64,000 nt of DNA from Brassica napus (Eukaryota; Streptophyta; Magnoliopsida; Brassicales; Brassicaceae), in assembly GCF_020379485.1 (NCBI RefSeq), contig NC_063439.1:25854098-25918097 (forward strand), read 5' to 3'. Below are positions 49,401-64,000 of this stretch, piece by piece. The position numbers and the translations under genes were made by a program. The notes beneath the pieces are model-generated. The model was not told the origin of the DNA. It saw nothing but the letters and a program-made list of their open reading frames with translations, and made no database searches. How positions within the stretch are numbered: position 1 is the stretch's first letter; each line of letters begins with the position of its first letter.

Positions 49401-52400
49401 AATCACAAACCCAAATCAACAATATTTCTCTAATAAATGAAAACTTTCCAAAAATAGCAGTTTTTAAGAAAATTATTTAAAAATACAACATATTGATGAA
49501 AAATTCTGAAAGAGTACTCAACTATCCACAAATATTCTTGTTATCCTAATTTCTAAATCACAAACCCAAATCAACAATATTTCTCTAATAAATGAAAACT
49601 TTCCAAAAATAGCAGTTTTTAAGAAAATTATTTAAAAATACAACATATTGATGAAAAATTCTGAAAGAGTACTCAACTATCCACAAATATTCTTGTTATC
49701 CTAATTTCTAAATCACAAACCCCAAATCAACAATATTTCTCTAATAATGAAAACTTTCCAAAAATAGCAGTTTTTAAGAAAATTATTTAAAAATACAACA
49801 TATTGATGAAAAATTCTGAAAGAGTACTCAACTATCCACAAATATTCTTGTTATCCTAATTTCTAAATCACAAACCCAAATCTACAGTATTTCTCTAATA
49901 AATGAAAACTTTCCAAAAATAGCAGTTTTTAAGAAAATTATTTAAAAATACAACATATTGATGAAAAATTCTGAAAGAGTACTCAACTATCCACAAATAT
50001 TCTTGTTATCCTAATTTCTAAATCACAAACCCAAATCTACAGTATTTCTCTAATAAATGAAAACTTTCCAAAAATAGCAGTTTTTAAGAAAATTATTTAA
50101 AAATACAACATATTGATGAAAAATTCTGAAAGAGTACTCAACTATCCACAAATATTCTTGTTATCCTAATTTCTAAATCACAAAACCCAAATCAACAATA
50201 TTTCTCAAATAATGAAAACTTTCCAAAAATAGCAGTTTTTAAGAAAATTATTTAAAAATACAACATATTGATGAAAAATTCTGAAAGAGTACTCAACTAT
50301 CCACAAATATTCTTGTTATCCTAATTTCTAAATCACAAACCCCAAATCAACAATATTTCTCTAATAAATGAAAACTTTCCAAAAATAGCAGTTTTTAAGA
50401 AATTATTTAAAAATACAACATATTGATGAAAAATTCTGAAAGAGTACTCAACTATCCACAAATATTCTTGTTATCCTAATTTATAAATCACAAACCCAAA
50501 TCAACAATATTTCTCAATAATGAAAACTTTCCAAAAATAGCAGTTTTTAAGAAAATTATTTAAAAATACAACATATTGATGAAAAATTCTGAAAGAGTAC
50601 TCAACTATCCACAAATATTCTTGTTATCCTAATTTCTAAATCACAAAACCCAAATCAACAATATTTCTCTAATAAATGAAAACTTTCCAAAAATAGCAGT
50701 TTTTAAGAAAATTATTTAAAAATACAACATATTGATGAAAAATTCTGAAAGAGTACTCAACTATCCACAAATATTCTTGTTATCCTAATTTCTAAATCAC
50801 AAACCTTAATCTACAGTATTTCTCTAATAAATGAAAACTTTCCAAAAATAGCAGTTTTTAAGAAAATTATTTAAAAATACAACATATTGATGAAAAATTC
50901 TGAAAGAGTACTCAACTATCCACAAATATTCTTGTTATCCTAATTTCTAAATCACAAACCCTTAATCTACAGTATTTCTCTAATAAATGAAAACTTTCCA
51001 AAAATAGCAGTTTTTAAGAAAATTATTTAAAAATACAACATATTGATGAAAAATTCTGAAAGAGTACTCAACTATCCACAAATATTATTGTTATCCTAAT
51101 TTCTAAATCACAAACCCCAAATCAACAATATTTCTCTAATAATGAAAACTTTCCAAAAATAGCAGTTTTTAAGAAAATTATTTAAAAATACAACATATTG
51201 ATGAAAAATTCTGAAAGAGTACTCAACTATCCACAAATATTCTTGTTATCCTAATTTCTAAATCACAAACCCAAATCAACAATATTTCTCTAATAATGAA
51301 AACTTTCCAAAAATAGCAGTTTTTAAGAAAATTATTTAAAAATACAACATATTGATGAAAAATTCTGAAAGAGTACTCAACTATCCACAAATATTCTTGT
51401 TATCCTAATTTCTAAATCACAAACCCCAAATCAACAATATTTCTCAAATAATGAAAACTTTCCAAAAATAGCAGTTTTTAAGAAAATTATTTAAAATACA
51501 ATATATTGATGAAAAATTCTGAAAGAGTACTCAACTATCCACAAATATTCTTGTTATCCTAATTTCTAAATCACAAACCCAAATCAACAATATTTCTCTA
51601 ATAAATGAAAACTTTCCAAAAATAGCAGTTTTTAAGAAAATTATTTAAAAATACAACATATTGATGAAAAATTCTGAAAGAGTACTCAACTATCCACAAA
51701 TATTCTTGTTATCCTAATTTCTAAATCACAAACCCTTAATCTACAGTATTTCTCTAATAAATGAAAACTTTCCAAAAATAGCAGTTTTTAAGAAAATTAT
51801 TTAAAAATACAACATATTGATGAAAAATTCTGAAAGAGTACTCAACTATCCACAAATATTCTTGTTATCCTAATTTCTAAATCACAAACCCTTAATCTAC
51901 AGTATTTCTCTAATAAATGAAAACTTTCCAAAAATAGCAGTTTTTAAGAAAATTATTTAAAAATACAACATATTGATGAAAAATTCTGAAAGAGTACTCA
52001 ACTATCCACAAATATTATTGTTATCCTAATTTATAAATCACAAACCCCAAATCAACAATATTTCTCAAATAATGAAAACTTTCCAAAAATAGCAGTTTTT
52101 AAGAAAATTATTTAAAATACAACATATTGATGAAAAATTCTGAAAGAGTACTCAACTATCCACAAATATTCTTGTTATCCTAATTTCTAAATCACAAACC
52201 CAAATCAACAATATTTCTCTAATAAATGAAAACTTTCCAAAAATAGCAGTTTTTAAGAAAATTATTTAAAAATACAACATATTGATGAAAAATTCTGAAA
52301 GAGTACTCAACTATCCACAAATATTCTTGTTATCCTAATTTCTAAATCACAAAACCCAAATCAACAACATTTCTCTAATAAATGAAAACTTTCCAAAATA

Positions 52401-55400
52401 GCAGTTTTTAAGAAAATTATTTAAAAATACAACATATTGATGAAAAATTCTGAAAGAGTACTCAACTATCCACAAATATTCTTGTTATCCTAATTTCTAA
52501 ATCACAAACCCAAATCTACATATTTCTCTAATAAATGAAAACTTTCCAAAAATAGCAGTTTTAAGAAAATTATTTAAAAATACAACATATTGATGAAAAA
52601 TTCTGAAAGAGTACTCAACTATCCACAAATATTCTTGTTATCCTAATTTCTAAATCACAAACCCAAATCAACAATATTTCTCAAATAATGAAAACTTTCC
52701 AAAAATAGCAGTTTTTAAGAAAATTATTTAAAAATACAACATATTGATGAAAATTCTGAAAGAGTACTCAACTATCCACAAATATTCTTGTTATCCTAAT
52801 TTCTAAATCACAAACCCAAATCAATATTTCTCAAATAATGAAAACTTTCCAAAAATAGCAGTTTTTAAGAAAATTATTTAAAAATACAACATATTGATGA
52901 AAAATTCTGAAAGAGTACTCAACTATCCACAAATATTATTGTTATCCTAATTTATAAATCACAAACCCCAAATCAACAATATTTCTCTAATAAATGAAAA
53001 CTTTCCAAAAATAGCAGTTTTTAAGAAAATTATTTAAAAATACAACATATTGATGAAAAATTCTGAAAGAGTACTCAACTATCCACAAATATTCTTGTTA
53101 TCCTAATTTCTAAATCACAAAACCCAAATCAACAATATTTCTCAAATAATGAAAACTTTCCAAAAATAGCAGTTTTTAAGAAAATTATTTAAAAATACAA
53201 CATATTGATGAAAAATTCTGAAAGAGTACTCAACTATCCACAAATATTCTTGTTATCCTAATTTCTAAATCACAAACCCCAAATCAACAATATTTCTCTA
53301 ATAAATGAAAACTTTCCAAAAATAGCAGTTTTTAAGAAAATTATTTAAAAATACAACATATTGATGAAAAATTCTGAAAGAGTACTCAACTATCCACAAA
53401 TATTCTTGTTATCCTAATTTCTAAATCACAAACCCCAAATCAACAATATTTCTCTAATAAATGAAAACTTTCCAAAAATAGCAGTTTTTAAGAAATTATT
53501 TAAAAATACAACATATTGATGAAAAATTCTGAAAGAGTACTCAACTATCCACAAATATTCTTGTTATCCTAATTTCTAAATCACAAACCCTTAATCTACA
53601 GTATTTCTCTAATAAATGAAAACTTTCCAAAAATAGCAGTTTTTAAGAAAATTATTTAAAAATACAACATATTGATGAAAAATTCTGAAAGAGTACTCAA
53701 CTATCCACAAATATTCTTGTTATCCTAATTTCTAAATCACAAACCCAAATCTACAGTATTTCTCTAATAAATGAAAACTTTCCAAAAATAGCAGTTTTTA
53801 AGAAAATTATTTAAAAATACAACATATTGATGAAAAATTCTGAAAGAGTACTCAACTATCCACAAATATTCTTGTTATCCTAATTTCTAAATCACAAACC
53901 CCAAATCAACAATATTTCTCAAATAATGAAAACTTTCCAAAAATAGCAGTTTTTAAGAAAATTATTTAAAAATACAACATATTGATGAAAAATTCTGAAA
54001 GAGTACTCAACTATCCACAAATATTCTTGTTATCCTAATTTCTAAATCACAAACCCCAAATCAACAATATTTCTCTAATAATGAAAACTTTCCAAAAATA
54101 GCAGTTTTTAAGAAAATTATTTAAAAATACAACATATTGATGAAAAATTCTGAAAGAGTACTCAACTATCCACAAATATTCTTGTTATCCTAATTTCTAA
54201 ATCACAAACCCAAATCAACAATATTTCTCTAATAAATGAAAACTTTCCAAAAATAGCAGTTTTTAAGAAAATTATTTAAAAATACAACATATTGATGAAA
54301 AATTCTGAAAGAGTACTCAACTATCCACAAATATTCTTGTTATCCTAATTTCTAAATCACAAACCCTTAATCTACAGTATTTCTCTAATAAATGAAAACT
54401 TTCCAAAAATAGCAGTTTTTAAGAAAATTATTTAAAAATACAACATATTGATGAAAAATTCTGAAAGAGTACTCAACTATCCACAAATATTCTTGTTATC
54501 CTAATTTCTAAATCACAAAACCCAAATCTACAGTATTTCTCTAATAAATGAAAACTTTCCAAAAATAGCAGTTTTTAAGAAAATTATTTAAAAATACAAC
54601 ATATTGATGAAAAATTCTGAAAGAGTACTCAACTATCCACAAATATTATTGTTATCCTAATTTCTAAATCACAAACCCCAAATCAACAATATTTCTCAAA
54701 TAATGAAAACTTTCCAAAATAGCAGTTTTTAAGAAAATTATTTAAAATACAACATATTGATGAAAAATTCTGAAAGAGTACTCAACTATCCACAAATATT
54801 CTTGTTATCCTAATTTCTAAATCACAAACCCAAATCAACAATATTTCTCTAATAAATGAAAACTTTCCAAAAATAGCAGTTTTTAAGAAAATTATTTAAA
54901 AATACAACATATTGATGAAAAATTCTGAAAGAGTACTCAACTATCCACAAATATTCTTGTTATCCTAATTTCTAAATCACAAACCCAAATCAACAATATT
55001 TCTCTAATAAATGAAAACTTTCCAAAAATAGCAGTTTTTAAGAAAATTATTTAAAAATACAACATATTGATGAAAAATTCTGAAAGAGTACTCAACTATC
55101 CACAAATATTCTTGTTATCCTAATTTCTAAATCACAAACCCTTAATCTACAGTATTTCTCTAATAAATGAAAACTTTCCAAAAATAGCAGTTTTTAAGAA
55201 AATTATTTAAAAATACAACATATTGATGAAAAATTCTGAAAGAGTACTCAACTATCCACAAATATTCTTGTTATCCTAATTTCTAAATCACAAACCCCAA
55301 ATCAACAATATTTCTCAAATAATGAAAACTTTCCAAAAATAGCAGTTTTTAAGAAAATTATTTAAAAATACAACATATTGATGAAAAATTCTGAAAGAGT

Positions 55401-58400
55401 ACTCAACTATCCACAAATATTCTTGTTATCCTAATTTCTAAATCACAAACCCCAAATCAACAATATTTCTCAAATAATGAAAACTTTCCAAAAATAGCAG
55501 TTTTTAAGAAAATTATTTAAAAATACAACATATTGATGAAAAATTCTGAAAGAGTACTCAACTATCCACAAATATTATTGTTATCCTAATTTATAAATCA
55601 CAAACCCCAAATCAACAATATTTCTCTAATAAATGAAAACTTTCCAAAAATAGCAGTTTTTAAGAAAATTATTTAAAAATACAACATATTGATGAAAAAT
55701 TCTGAAAGAGTACTCAACTATCCACAAATATTCTTGTTATCCTAATTTCTAAATCACAAACCCCAAATCAACAATATTTCTCTAATAATGAAATATTTCC
55801 AAAAATAGCAGTTTTTAAGAAAATTATTTAAAAATACAACATATTGATGAAAAATTCTGAAAGAGTACTCAACTATCCACAAATATTCTTGTTATCCTAA
55901 TTTCTAAATCACAAACCCCAAATCAACAATATTTCTCTAATAAATGAAAACTTTCCAAAAATAGCAGTTTTTAAGAAAATTATTTAAAAATACAACATAT
56001 TGATGAAAAATTCTGAAAGAGTACTCAACTATCCACAAATATTCTTGTTATCCTAATTTCTAAATCACAAACCCAAATCAACAATATTTCTCTAATAATG
56101 AAAACTTTCCAAAAATAGCAGTTTTTAAGAAAATTATTTAAAAATACAACATATTGATGAAAAATTCTGAAAGAGTACTCAACTATCCACAAATATTCTT
56201 GTTATCCTAATTTCTAAATCACAAAACCCAAATCAACAATATTTCTCTAATAAATGAAAACTTTCCAAAAATAGCAGTTTTTAAGAAAATTATTTAAAAA
56301 TACAACATATTGATGAAAAATTCTGAAAGAGTACTCAACTATCCACAAATATTCTTGTTATCCTAATTTCTAAATCACAAACCCAAATCTACAGTATTTC
56401 TCTAATAAATGAAAACTTTCCAAAAATAGCAGTTTTTAAGAAAATTATTTAAAAATACAACATATTGATGAAAAATTCTGAAAGAGTACTCAACTATCCA
56501 CAAATATTCTTGTTATCCTAATTTCTAAATCACAAACCCAAATCTACATATTTCTCTAATAAATGAAAACTTTCCAAAAATAGCAGTTTTTAAGAAAATT
56601 ATTTAAAAATACAACATATTGATGAAAAATTCTGAAAGAGTACTCAACTATCCACAAATATTCTTGTTATCCTAATTTCTAAATCACAAACCCCAAATCA
56701 ACAATATTTCTCAATAATGAAAACTTTCCAAAAATAGCAGTTTTTAAGAAAATTATTTAAAAATACAACATATTGATGAAAAATTCTGAAAGAGTACTCA
56801 ACTATCCACAAATATTCTTGTTATCCTAATTTCTAAATCACAAACCCAAATCAACAATATTTCTCTAATAAATGAAAACTTTCCAAAAATAGCAGTTTTT
56901 AAGAAAATTATTTAAAAATACAACATATTGATGAAAAATTCTGAAAGAGTACTCAACTATCCACAAATATTCTTGTTATCCTAATTTCTAAATCACAAAC
57001 CCAAATCAACAATATTTCTCTAATAAATGAAAACTTTCCAAAAATAGCAGTTTTTAAGAAAATTATTTAAAAATACAACATATTGATGAAAAATTCTGAA
57101 AGAGTACTCAACTATCCACAAATATTCTTGTTATCCTAATTTCTAAATCACAAACCCAAATCTACAATATTTCTCTAATAAATGAAAACTTTCCAAAAAT
57201 AGCAGTTTTTAAGAAAATTATTTAAAAATACAACATATTGATGAAAAATTCTGAAAGAGTACTCAACTATCCACAAATATTATTGTTATCCTAATTTCTA
57301 AATCACAAACCCCAAATCAACAATATTTCTCAAATAATGAAAACTTTCCAAAAATAGCAGTTTTTAAGAAAATTATTTAAAAATACAACATATTGATGAA
57401 AAATTCTGAAAGAGTACTCAACTATCCACAAATATTCTTGTTATCCTAATTTCTAAATCACAAACCCAAATCAACAATATTTCTCTAATAATGAAAACTT
57501 TCCAAAATAGCAGTTTTTAAGAAAATTATTTAAAAATACAACATATTGATGAAAAATTCTGAAAGAGTACTCAACTATCCACAAATATTCTTGTTATCCT
57601 AATTTCTAAATCACAAACCCCAAATCAACAATATTTCTCTAATAAATGAAAACTTTCCAAAAATAGCAGTTTTTAAGAAAATTATTTAAAAATACAACAT
57701 ATTGATGAAAAATTCTGAAAGAGTACTCAACTATCCACAAATATTCTTGTTATCCTAATTTCTAAATCACAAACCCCAAATCAACATATTTCTCTAATAA
57801 TGAAAACTTTCCAAAAATAGCAGTTTTAAGAAAATTATTTAAAAATACAACATATTGATGAAAAATTCTGAAAGAGTACTCAACTATCCACAAATATTAT
57901 TGTTATCCTAATTTATAAATCACAAACCCAAATCAACAATATTTCTCTAATAAATGAAAACTTTCCAAAAATAGCAGTTTTTAAGAAAATTATTTAAAAA
58001 TACAACATATTGATGAAAAATTCTGAAAGAGTACTCAACTATCCACAAATATTCTTGTTATCCTAATTTCTAAATCACAAACCCCAAATCAACAATATTT
58101 CTCAAATAATGAAAACTTTCCAAAAATAGCAGTTTTTAAGAAAATTATTTAAAAATACAACATATTGATGAAAAATTCTGAAAGAGTACTCAACTATCCA
58201 CAAATATTCTTGTTATCCTAATTTCTAAATCACAAAACCCAAATCAACAACATTTCTCTAATAAATGAAAACTTTCCAAAAATAGCAGTTTTTAAGAAAA
58301 TTATTTAAAAATACAACATATTGATGAAAAATTCTGAAAGAGTACTCAACTATCCACAAATATTCTTGTTATCCTAATTTCTAAATCACAAACCCTTAAT

Positions 58401-61400
58401 CTACAGTATTTCTCTAATAAATGAAAACTTTTCAAAAATAGCAGTTTTTAAGAAAATTATTTAAAAATACAACATATTGATGAAAAATTCTGAAAGAGTA
58501 CTCAACTATCCACAAATATTCTTGTTATCCTAATTTCTAAATCACAAACCCAAATCTACAGTATTTCTCTAATAAATGAAAACTTTCCAAAAATAGCAGT
58601 TTTTAAGAAAATTATTTAAAAATACAACATATTGATGAAAAATTCTGAAAGAGTACTCAACTATCCACAAATATATTGTTATCCTAATTTCTAAATCACA
58701 AACCCCAATCAACAATATTTCTCTAATAATGAAAACTTTCCAAAAATAGCAGTTTTTAAGAAAATTATTTAAAAATACAACATATTGATGAAAAATTCTG
58801 AAAGAGTACTCAACTATCCACAAATATTCTTGTTATCCTAATTTCTAAATCACAAAACCCAAATCAACAATATTTCTCAAATAATGAAAACTTTCCAAAA
58901 ATAGCAGTTTTTAAGAAAATTATTTAAAAATACAACATATTGATGAAAAATTCTGAAAGAGTACTCAACTATCCACAAATATTCTTGTTATCCTAATTTA
59001 TAAATCACAAACCCCAAATCAACAATATTTCTCTAATAATGAAAAATTTCCAAAAATAGCAGTTTTTAAGAAAATTATTTAAAAATACAACATATTGATG
59101 AAAAATTCTGAAAGAGTACTCAACTATCCACAAATATTCTTGTTATCCTAATTTCTAAATCACAAACCCAAATCAACAACATTTCTCTAATAAATGAAAA
59201 CTTTCCAAAAATAGCAGTTTTTAAGAAAATTATTTAAAAATACAACATATTGATGAAAAATTCTGAAAGAGTACTCAACTATCCACAAATATTCTTGTTA
59301 TCCTAATTTCTAAATCACAAACCCTAATCTACAGTATTTCTCTAATAAATGAAAACTTTCTAAAAATAGCAGTTTTTAAGAAAATTATTTAAAAATACAA
59401 CATATTGATGAAAAATTCTGAAAGAGTACTCAACTATCCACAAATATTCTTGTTATCCTAATTTCTAAATCACAAACCCAAATCTACAGTATTTCTCTAA
59501 TAAATGAAAACTTTCCAAAAATAGCAGTTTTTAAGAAAATTATTTAAAAATACAACATATTGATGAAAAATTCTGAAAGAGTACTCAACTATCCACAAAT
59601 ATTATTGTTATCCTAATTTATAAATCACAAACCCCAAATCAACAATATTTCTCAAATAATGAAAACTTTCCAAAAATAGCAGTTTTTAAGAAAATTATTT
59701 AAAAATACAACATATTGATGAAAAATTCTGAAAGAGTACTCAACTATCCACAAATATTCTTGTTATCCTAATTTCTAAATCACAAAACCCAAATCAACAT
59801 ATTTCTCTAATAAATGAAAACTTTCCAAAAATAGCAGTTTTTAAGAAAATTATTTAAAAATACAACATATTGATGAAAAATTCTGAAAGAGTACTCAACT
59901 ATCCACAAATATTCTTGTTATCCTAATTTCTAAATCACAAACCCAAATCACAATATTTCTCTAATAAATGAAAACTTTCCAAAAATAGCAGTTTTTAAGA
60001 AAATTATTTAAAAATACAACATATTGATGAAAAATTCTGAAAGAGTACTCAACTATCCACAAATATTCTTGTTATCCTAATTTCTAAATCACAAACCCTT
60101 AATCTACAGTATTTCTCTAATAAATGAAAACTTTCCAAAAATAGCAGTTTTTAAGAAAATTATTTAAAAATACAACATATTGATGAAAAATTCTGAAAGA
60201 GTACTCAACTATCCACAAATATTCTTGTTATCCTAATTTCTAAATCACAAACCCCAAATCAACAATATTTCTCAAATAATGAAAACTTTCCCAAAATAGC
60301 AGTTTTTAAGAAAATTATTTAAAAATACAACATATTGATGAAAAATTCTGAAAGAGTACTCAACTATCCACAAATATTCTTGTTATCCTAATTTCTAAAT
60401 CACAAACCCCAAATCAACAATATTTCTCAATAATGAAAACTTTCCAAAAATAGCAGTTTTTAAGAAAATTATTTAAAAATACAACATATTGATGAAAAAT
60501 TCTGAAAGAGTACTCAACTATCCACAAATATTCTTGTTATCCTAATTTCTAAATCACAAACCCCAAATCAACAATATTTCTCTAATAAATGAAAACTTTC
60601 CAAAAATAGCAGTTTTTAAGAAAATTATTTAAAAATACAACATATTGATGAAAAATTCTGAAAGAGTACTCAACTATCCACAAATATTCTTGTTATCCTA
60701 ATTTCTAAATCACAAACCCTAAATCAACAATATTTCTCAAAAATGAAAACTTTCCAAAAATAGCAGTTTTTAAGAAAATTATTTAAAAATACAACATATT
60801 GATGAAAAATTCTGAAAGAGTACTCAACTATCCACAAATATTCTTGTTATCCTAATTTCTAAATCACAAACCCCAAATCAACAATATTTCTCTAATAAAT
60901 GAAAACTTTCCAAAAATAGCAGTTTTTAAGAAAATTATTTAAAAATACAACATATTGATGAAAAATTCTGAAAGAGTACTCAACTATCCACAAATATTCT
61001 TGTTATCCTAATTTCTAAATCACAAACCCCAAATCAACAATATTTCTCTAATAAATGAAAACTTTCCAAAAATAGCAGTTTTTAAGAAAATTATTTAAAA
61101 ATACAACATATTGATGAAAAATTCTGAAAGAGTACTCAACTATCCACAAATATTCTTGTTATCCTAATTTCTAAATCACAAACCCTAATCTACATATTTC
61201 TCTAATAAATGAAAACTTTCCAAAAATAGCAGTTTTTAAGAAAATTATTTAAAAATACAACATATTGATGAAAAATTCTGAAAGAGTACTCAACTATCCA
61301 CAAATATTCTTGTTATCCTAATTTCTAAATCACAAACCCAAATCTACAGTATTTCTCTAATAAATGAAAACTTTCCAAAAATAGCAGTTTTTAAGAAAAT

Positions 61401-64000
61401 TATTTAAAAATACAACATATTGATGAAAAATTCTGAAAGAGTACTCAACTATCCACAAATATTCTTGTTATCCTAATTTCTAAATCACAAACCCCAAATC
61501 AACAATATTTCTCAATAATGAAAACTTTCCAAAAATAGCAGTTTTTAAGAAAATTATTTTAAAATACAACATATTGATGAAAAATTCTGAAAGAGTACTC
61601 AACTATCCACAAATATTCTTGTTATCCTAATTTCTAAATCACAAACCCAAATCAACAATATTTCTCTAATAAATGAAAACTTTCCAAAAATAGCAGTTTT
61701 TAAGAAAATTATTTAAAAATACAACATATTGATGAAAAATTCTGAAAGAGTACTCAACTATCCACAAATATTCTTGTTATCCTAATTTCTAAATCACAAA
61801 ACCCAAATCAACAATATTTCTCTAATAAATGAAAACTTTCCAAAAATAGCAGTTTTTAAGAAAATTATTTAAAAATACAACATATTGATGAAAAATTCTG
61901 AAAGAGTACTCAACTATCCACAAATATTCTTGTTATCCTAATTTCTAAATCACAAACCCAAATCTACAGTATTTCTCTAATAAATGAAAACTTTCCAAAA
62001 ATAGCAGTTTTTAAGAAAATTATTTAAAAATACAACATATTGATGAAAAATTCTGAAAGAGTACTCAACTATCCACAAATATTCTTGTTATCCTAATTTC
62101 TAAATCACAAACCCAAATCTACAGTATTTCTCTAATAAATGAAAACTTTCCAAAAATAGCAGTTTTTAAGAAAATTATTTAAAAATACAACATATTGATG
62201 AAAAATTCTGAAAGAGTACTCAACTATCCACAAATATTATTGTTATCCTAATTTCTCAAATAATGAAAACTTTCCAAAAATAGCAGTTTTTAAGAAAATT
62301 ATTTAAAAATACAACATATTGATGAAAAATTCTGAAAGAGTACTCAACTATCCACAAATATTCTTGTTATCCTAATTTCTAAATCACAAACCCAAATCAA
62401 CAATATTTCTCTAATAAATGAAAACTTTCCAAAAATAGCAGTTTTTAAGAAAATTATTTAAAAATACAACATATTGATGAAAAATTCTGAAAGAGTACTC
62501 AACTATCCACAAATATTCTTGTTATCCTAATTTCTAAATCACAAACCCAAATCAACAATATTTCTCTAATAAATGAAAACTTTCCAAAAATAGCAGTTTT
62601 TAAGAAAATTATTTAAAAATACAACATATTGATGAAAAATTCTGAAAGAGTACTCAACTATCCACAAATATTCTTGTTATCCTAATTTCTAAATCACAAA
62701 CCCTTAATCTACATATTTCTCTAATAATGAAAACTTTCAAAAATAGCAGTTTTTAAGAAAATTATTTAAAAATACAACATATTGATGAAAAATTCTGAAA
62801 GAGTACTCAACTATCCACAAATATTTGTTATCCTAATTTCTAAATCACAAACCCAAATCAACAATATTTCTCAAATAATGAAAACTTTCCAAAAATAGCA
62901 GTTTTTAAGAAAATTATTTAAAAATACAACATATTGATGAAAAATTCTGAAAGAGTACTCAACTATCCACAAATATTCTTGTTATCCTAATTTCTAAATC
63001 ACAAACCCCAAATCAACAATATTTCTCTAATAAATGAAAACTTTCCAAAAATAGCAGTTTTTAAGAAAATTATTTAAAAATACAACATATTGATGAAAAA
63101 TTCTGAAAGAGTACTCAACTATCCACAAATATTATTGTTATCCTAATTTCTAAATCACAAACCCAAATCAACAGTATTTCTCTAATAAATGAAAACTTTC
63201 CAAAATAGCAGTTTTTAAGAAAATTATTTAAAAATACAACATATTGATGAAAAATTCTGAAAGAGTACTCAACTATCCACAAATATTCTTGTTATCCTAA
63301 TTTATAAATCACAAACCCCAAATCAACATATTTCTCTAATAATGAAAACTTTCCAAAAATAGCAGTTTTTAAGAAAATTATTTAAAAATACAACATATTG
63401 ATGAAAAATTCTGAAAGAGTACTCAACTATCCACAAATATTCTTGTTATCCTAATTTCTAAATCACAAACCCCAAATCAACAATATTTCTCTAATAAATG
63501 AAAACTTTCCAAAAATAGCAGTTTTAAGAAAATTATTAAAAATACAACATATTGATGAAAAATTCTGAAAGAGTACTCAACTATCCACAAATATTCTTGT
63601 TATCCTAATTTCTAAATCACAAAACCCAAATCAACAATATTTCTCAATAAATGAAAACTTTCCAAAATAGCATAGTTTTTAAGAAAATTATTTAAAAATA
63701 CAACATATGATGAAAAATTCTGAAAGAGTACTCAACTATCCACAAATATTCTTGTTATCCTAATTTCTAAATCACAAACCCTTAATCAACAACATTTCTC
63801 TAATAAATGAAAACTTTCCAAAAATAGCAGTTTTTAAGAAAATTATTTAAAAATACAACATATTGATGAAAAATTCTGAAAGAGTACTCAACTATCCACA
63901 AATATTCTTGTTATCCTAATTTCTAAATCACAAACCCTTAATCTACAATATTCTCTAATAATGAAAACTTTCCAAAAATAGCAGTTTTTAAGAAAATTAT
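22432..64000. repeat. satellite array, ~155-bp monomer, ~267 copies, open at the right end
   Basis: Head-to-tail monomers of 150-158 bp fill the rest of the window. Landmarks in order in each monomer: AAAACTTTCCAAAAATAGCA, GTTTTTAAGAAAATTATTTA, ACAACATATTGATG, GAAAGAGTACTCAACTATCC, TTGTTATCCTAATTTCTAAA and CACAAACCC, then a variable block, CTACAGTATTTCTC or CAACAATATTTCTC, ending in TAATAAATG or AAATAATG. Most copies look almost identical; the first few at the left edge are diverged. The monomer does not resemble what I remember of the ~176-180-bp Brassicaceae centromere satellites (CentBr, pAL1). No insertions of other elements and no long open frames occur. I do not recognise the family by name. 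Confidence 0.97.
37855..38335. repeat. strongly degraded patch within the satellite array
   Basis: About three monomer lengths still align to the satellite in outline (pieces such as GAAAACTTTCCAAAAA and GATGAAAAATTCTGAAAGAG survive), but they carry many small deletions, insertions and substitutions. The array resumes normal sequence abruptly at about 38336. This is either real decay or poor assembly consensus. Confidence 0.75.

Noticed and set aside
58569..58823. 84-codon minus-strand open frame inside the satellite
   Set aside because: It is a translation of about one and a half satellite monomers. A shorter monomer happens to keep the frame, so the same peptide block appears twice. No coding signal.
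22432..64000. CRISPR-like repeat/spacer structure
   Set aside because: The repeats are contiguous ~155-bp monomers with no unique spacers, in a plant genome. It is a satellite.
22432..64000. Centromere core assignment
   Set aside because: The monomer length and sequence do not match the remembered Brassicaceae centromere satellite, and no centromeric retrotransposon is seen. Sequence alone cannot show CENH3 occupancy, so I did not call a centromere.

Overview
This is plant nuclear DNA, almost certainly from a Brassicaceae species. It has AT-rich intergenic sequence, GT-AG introns, a nuclear tRNA gene, and non-autonomous Helitron, MULE-like, hAT-like and Stowaway-like DNA elements. From memory, the gene order matches Arabidopsis thaliana chromosome 2 around AT2G03480 (QUL2), AT2G03500 (EFM), AT2G03505 (X8 protein) and AT2G03510 (erlin/SPFH). 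The intergenic spaces are larger here, and the erlin gene seems to be reduced to one decayed exon. Species cannot be fixed from the window alone.

Layout. 0-2 kb holds no intact gene, only two coding-like scraps on the minus strand. 2.0-3.05 kb is a four-exon X8-domain gene (minus) for a probable GPI-anchored callose-binding wall protein. 3.94-4.20 kb is a Stowaway-like MITE. 5.90-8.32 kb is a four-exon GARP/HHO transcription factor (minus), the apparent ortholog of the floral repressor EFM. 8.3-15.8 kb is intergenic, with one Helitron end, one complete 658-bp Helitron and a diverged tandem duplication with tRNA-like boxes. 15.79-15.86 kb is tRNA-Ala(UGC) (plus). 16.45-19.09 kb is an eight-exon QUASIMODO2-like pectin methyltransferase (minus), with a 203-bp hAT-like MITE in intron 4 and an apparent GA instead of GT donor in intron 5. 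19.99-21.83 kb is a MULE-like element full of telomere-like CCCTAAA motifs, flanked by a target-site duplication.

From 22.4 kb to the end (about 41.6 kb, about two thirds of the window) lies one tandem satellite array with a monomer of about 155 bp and roughly 267 copies; it runs off the window. A Helitron-type 3' end (hairpin at 22097-22113) sits about 320 bp outside the array edge and points so that the array would lie inside the Helitron. This suggests a satellite that grew from an internal Helitron repeat. The array has interleaved monomer subtypes that form short dimer/trimer higher-order patterns, A/T tracts phased near 10 bp, a diverged edge and one badly degraded patch at about 37.86-38.33 kb.

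The three protein genes share a strand but are independent transcription units: a wall/plasmodesma protein, a flowering regulator and a Golgi pectin methyltransferase. The satellite begins about 2.5 kb upstream of the inferred 5' UTR of the methyltransferase gene.
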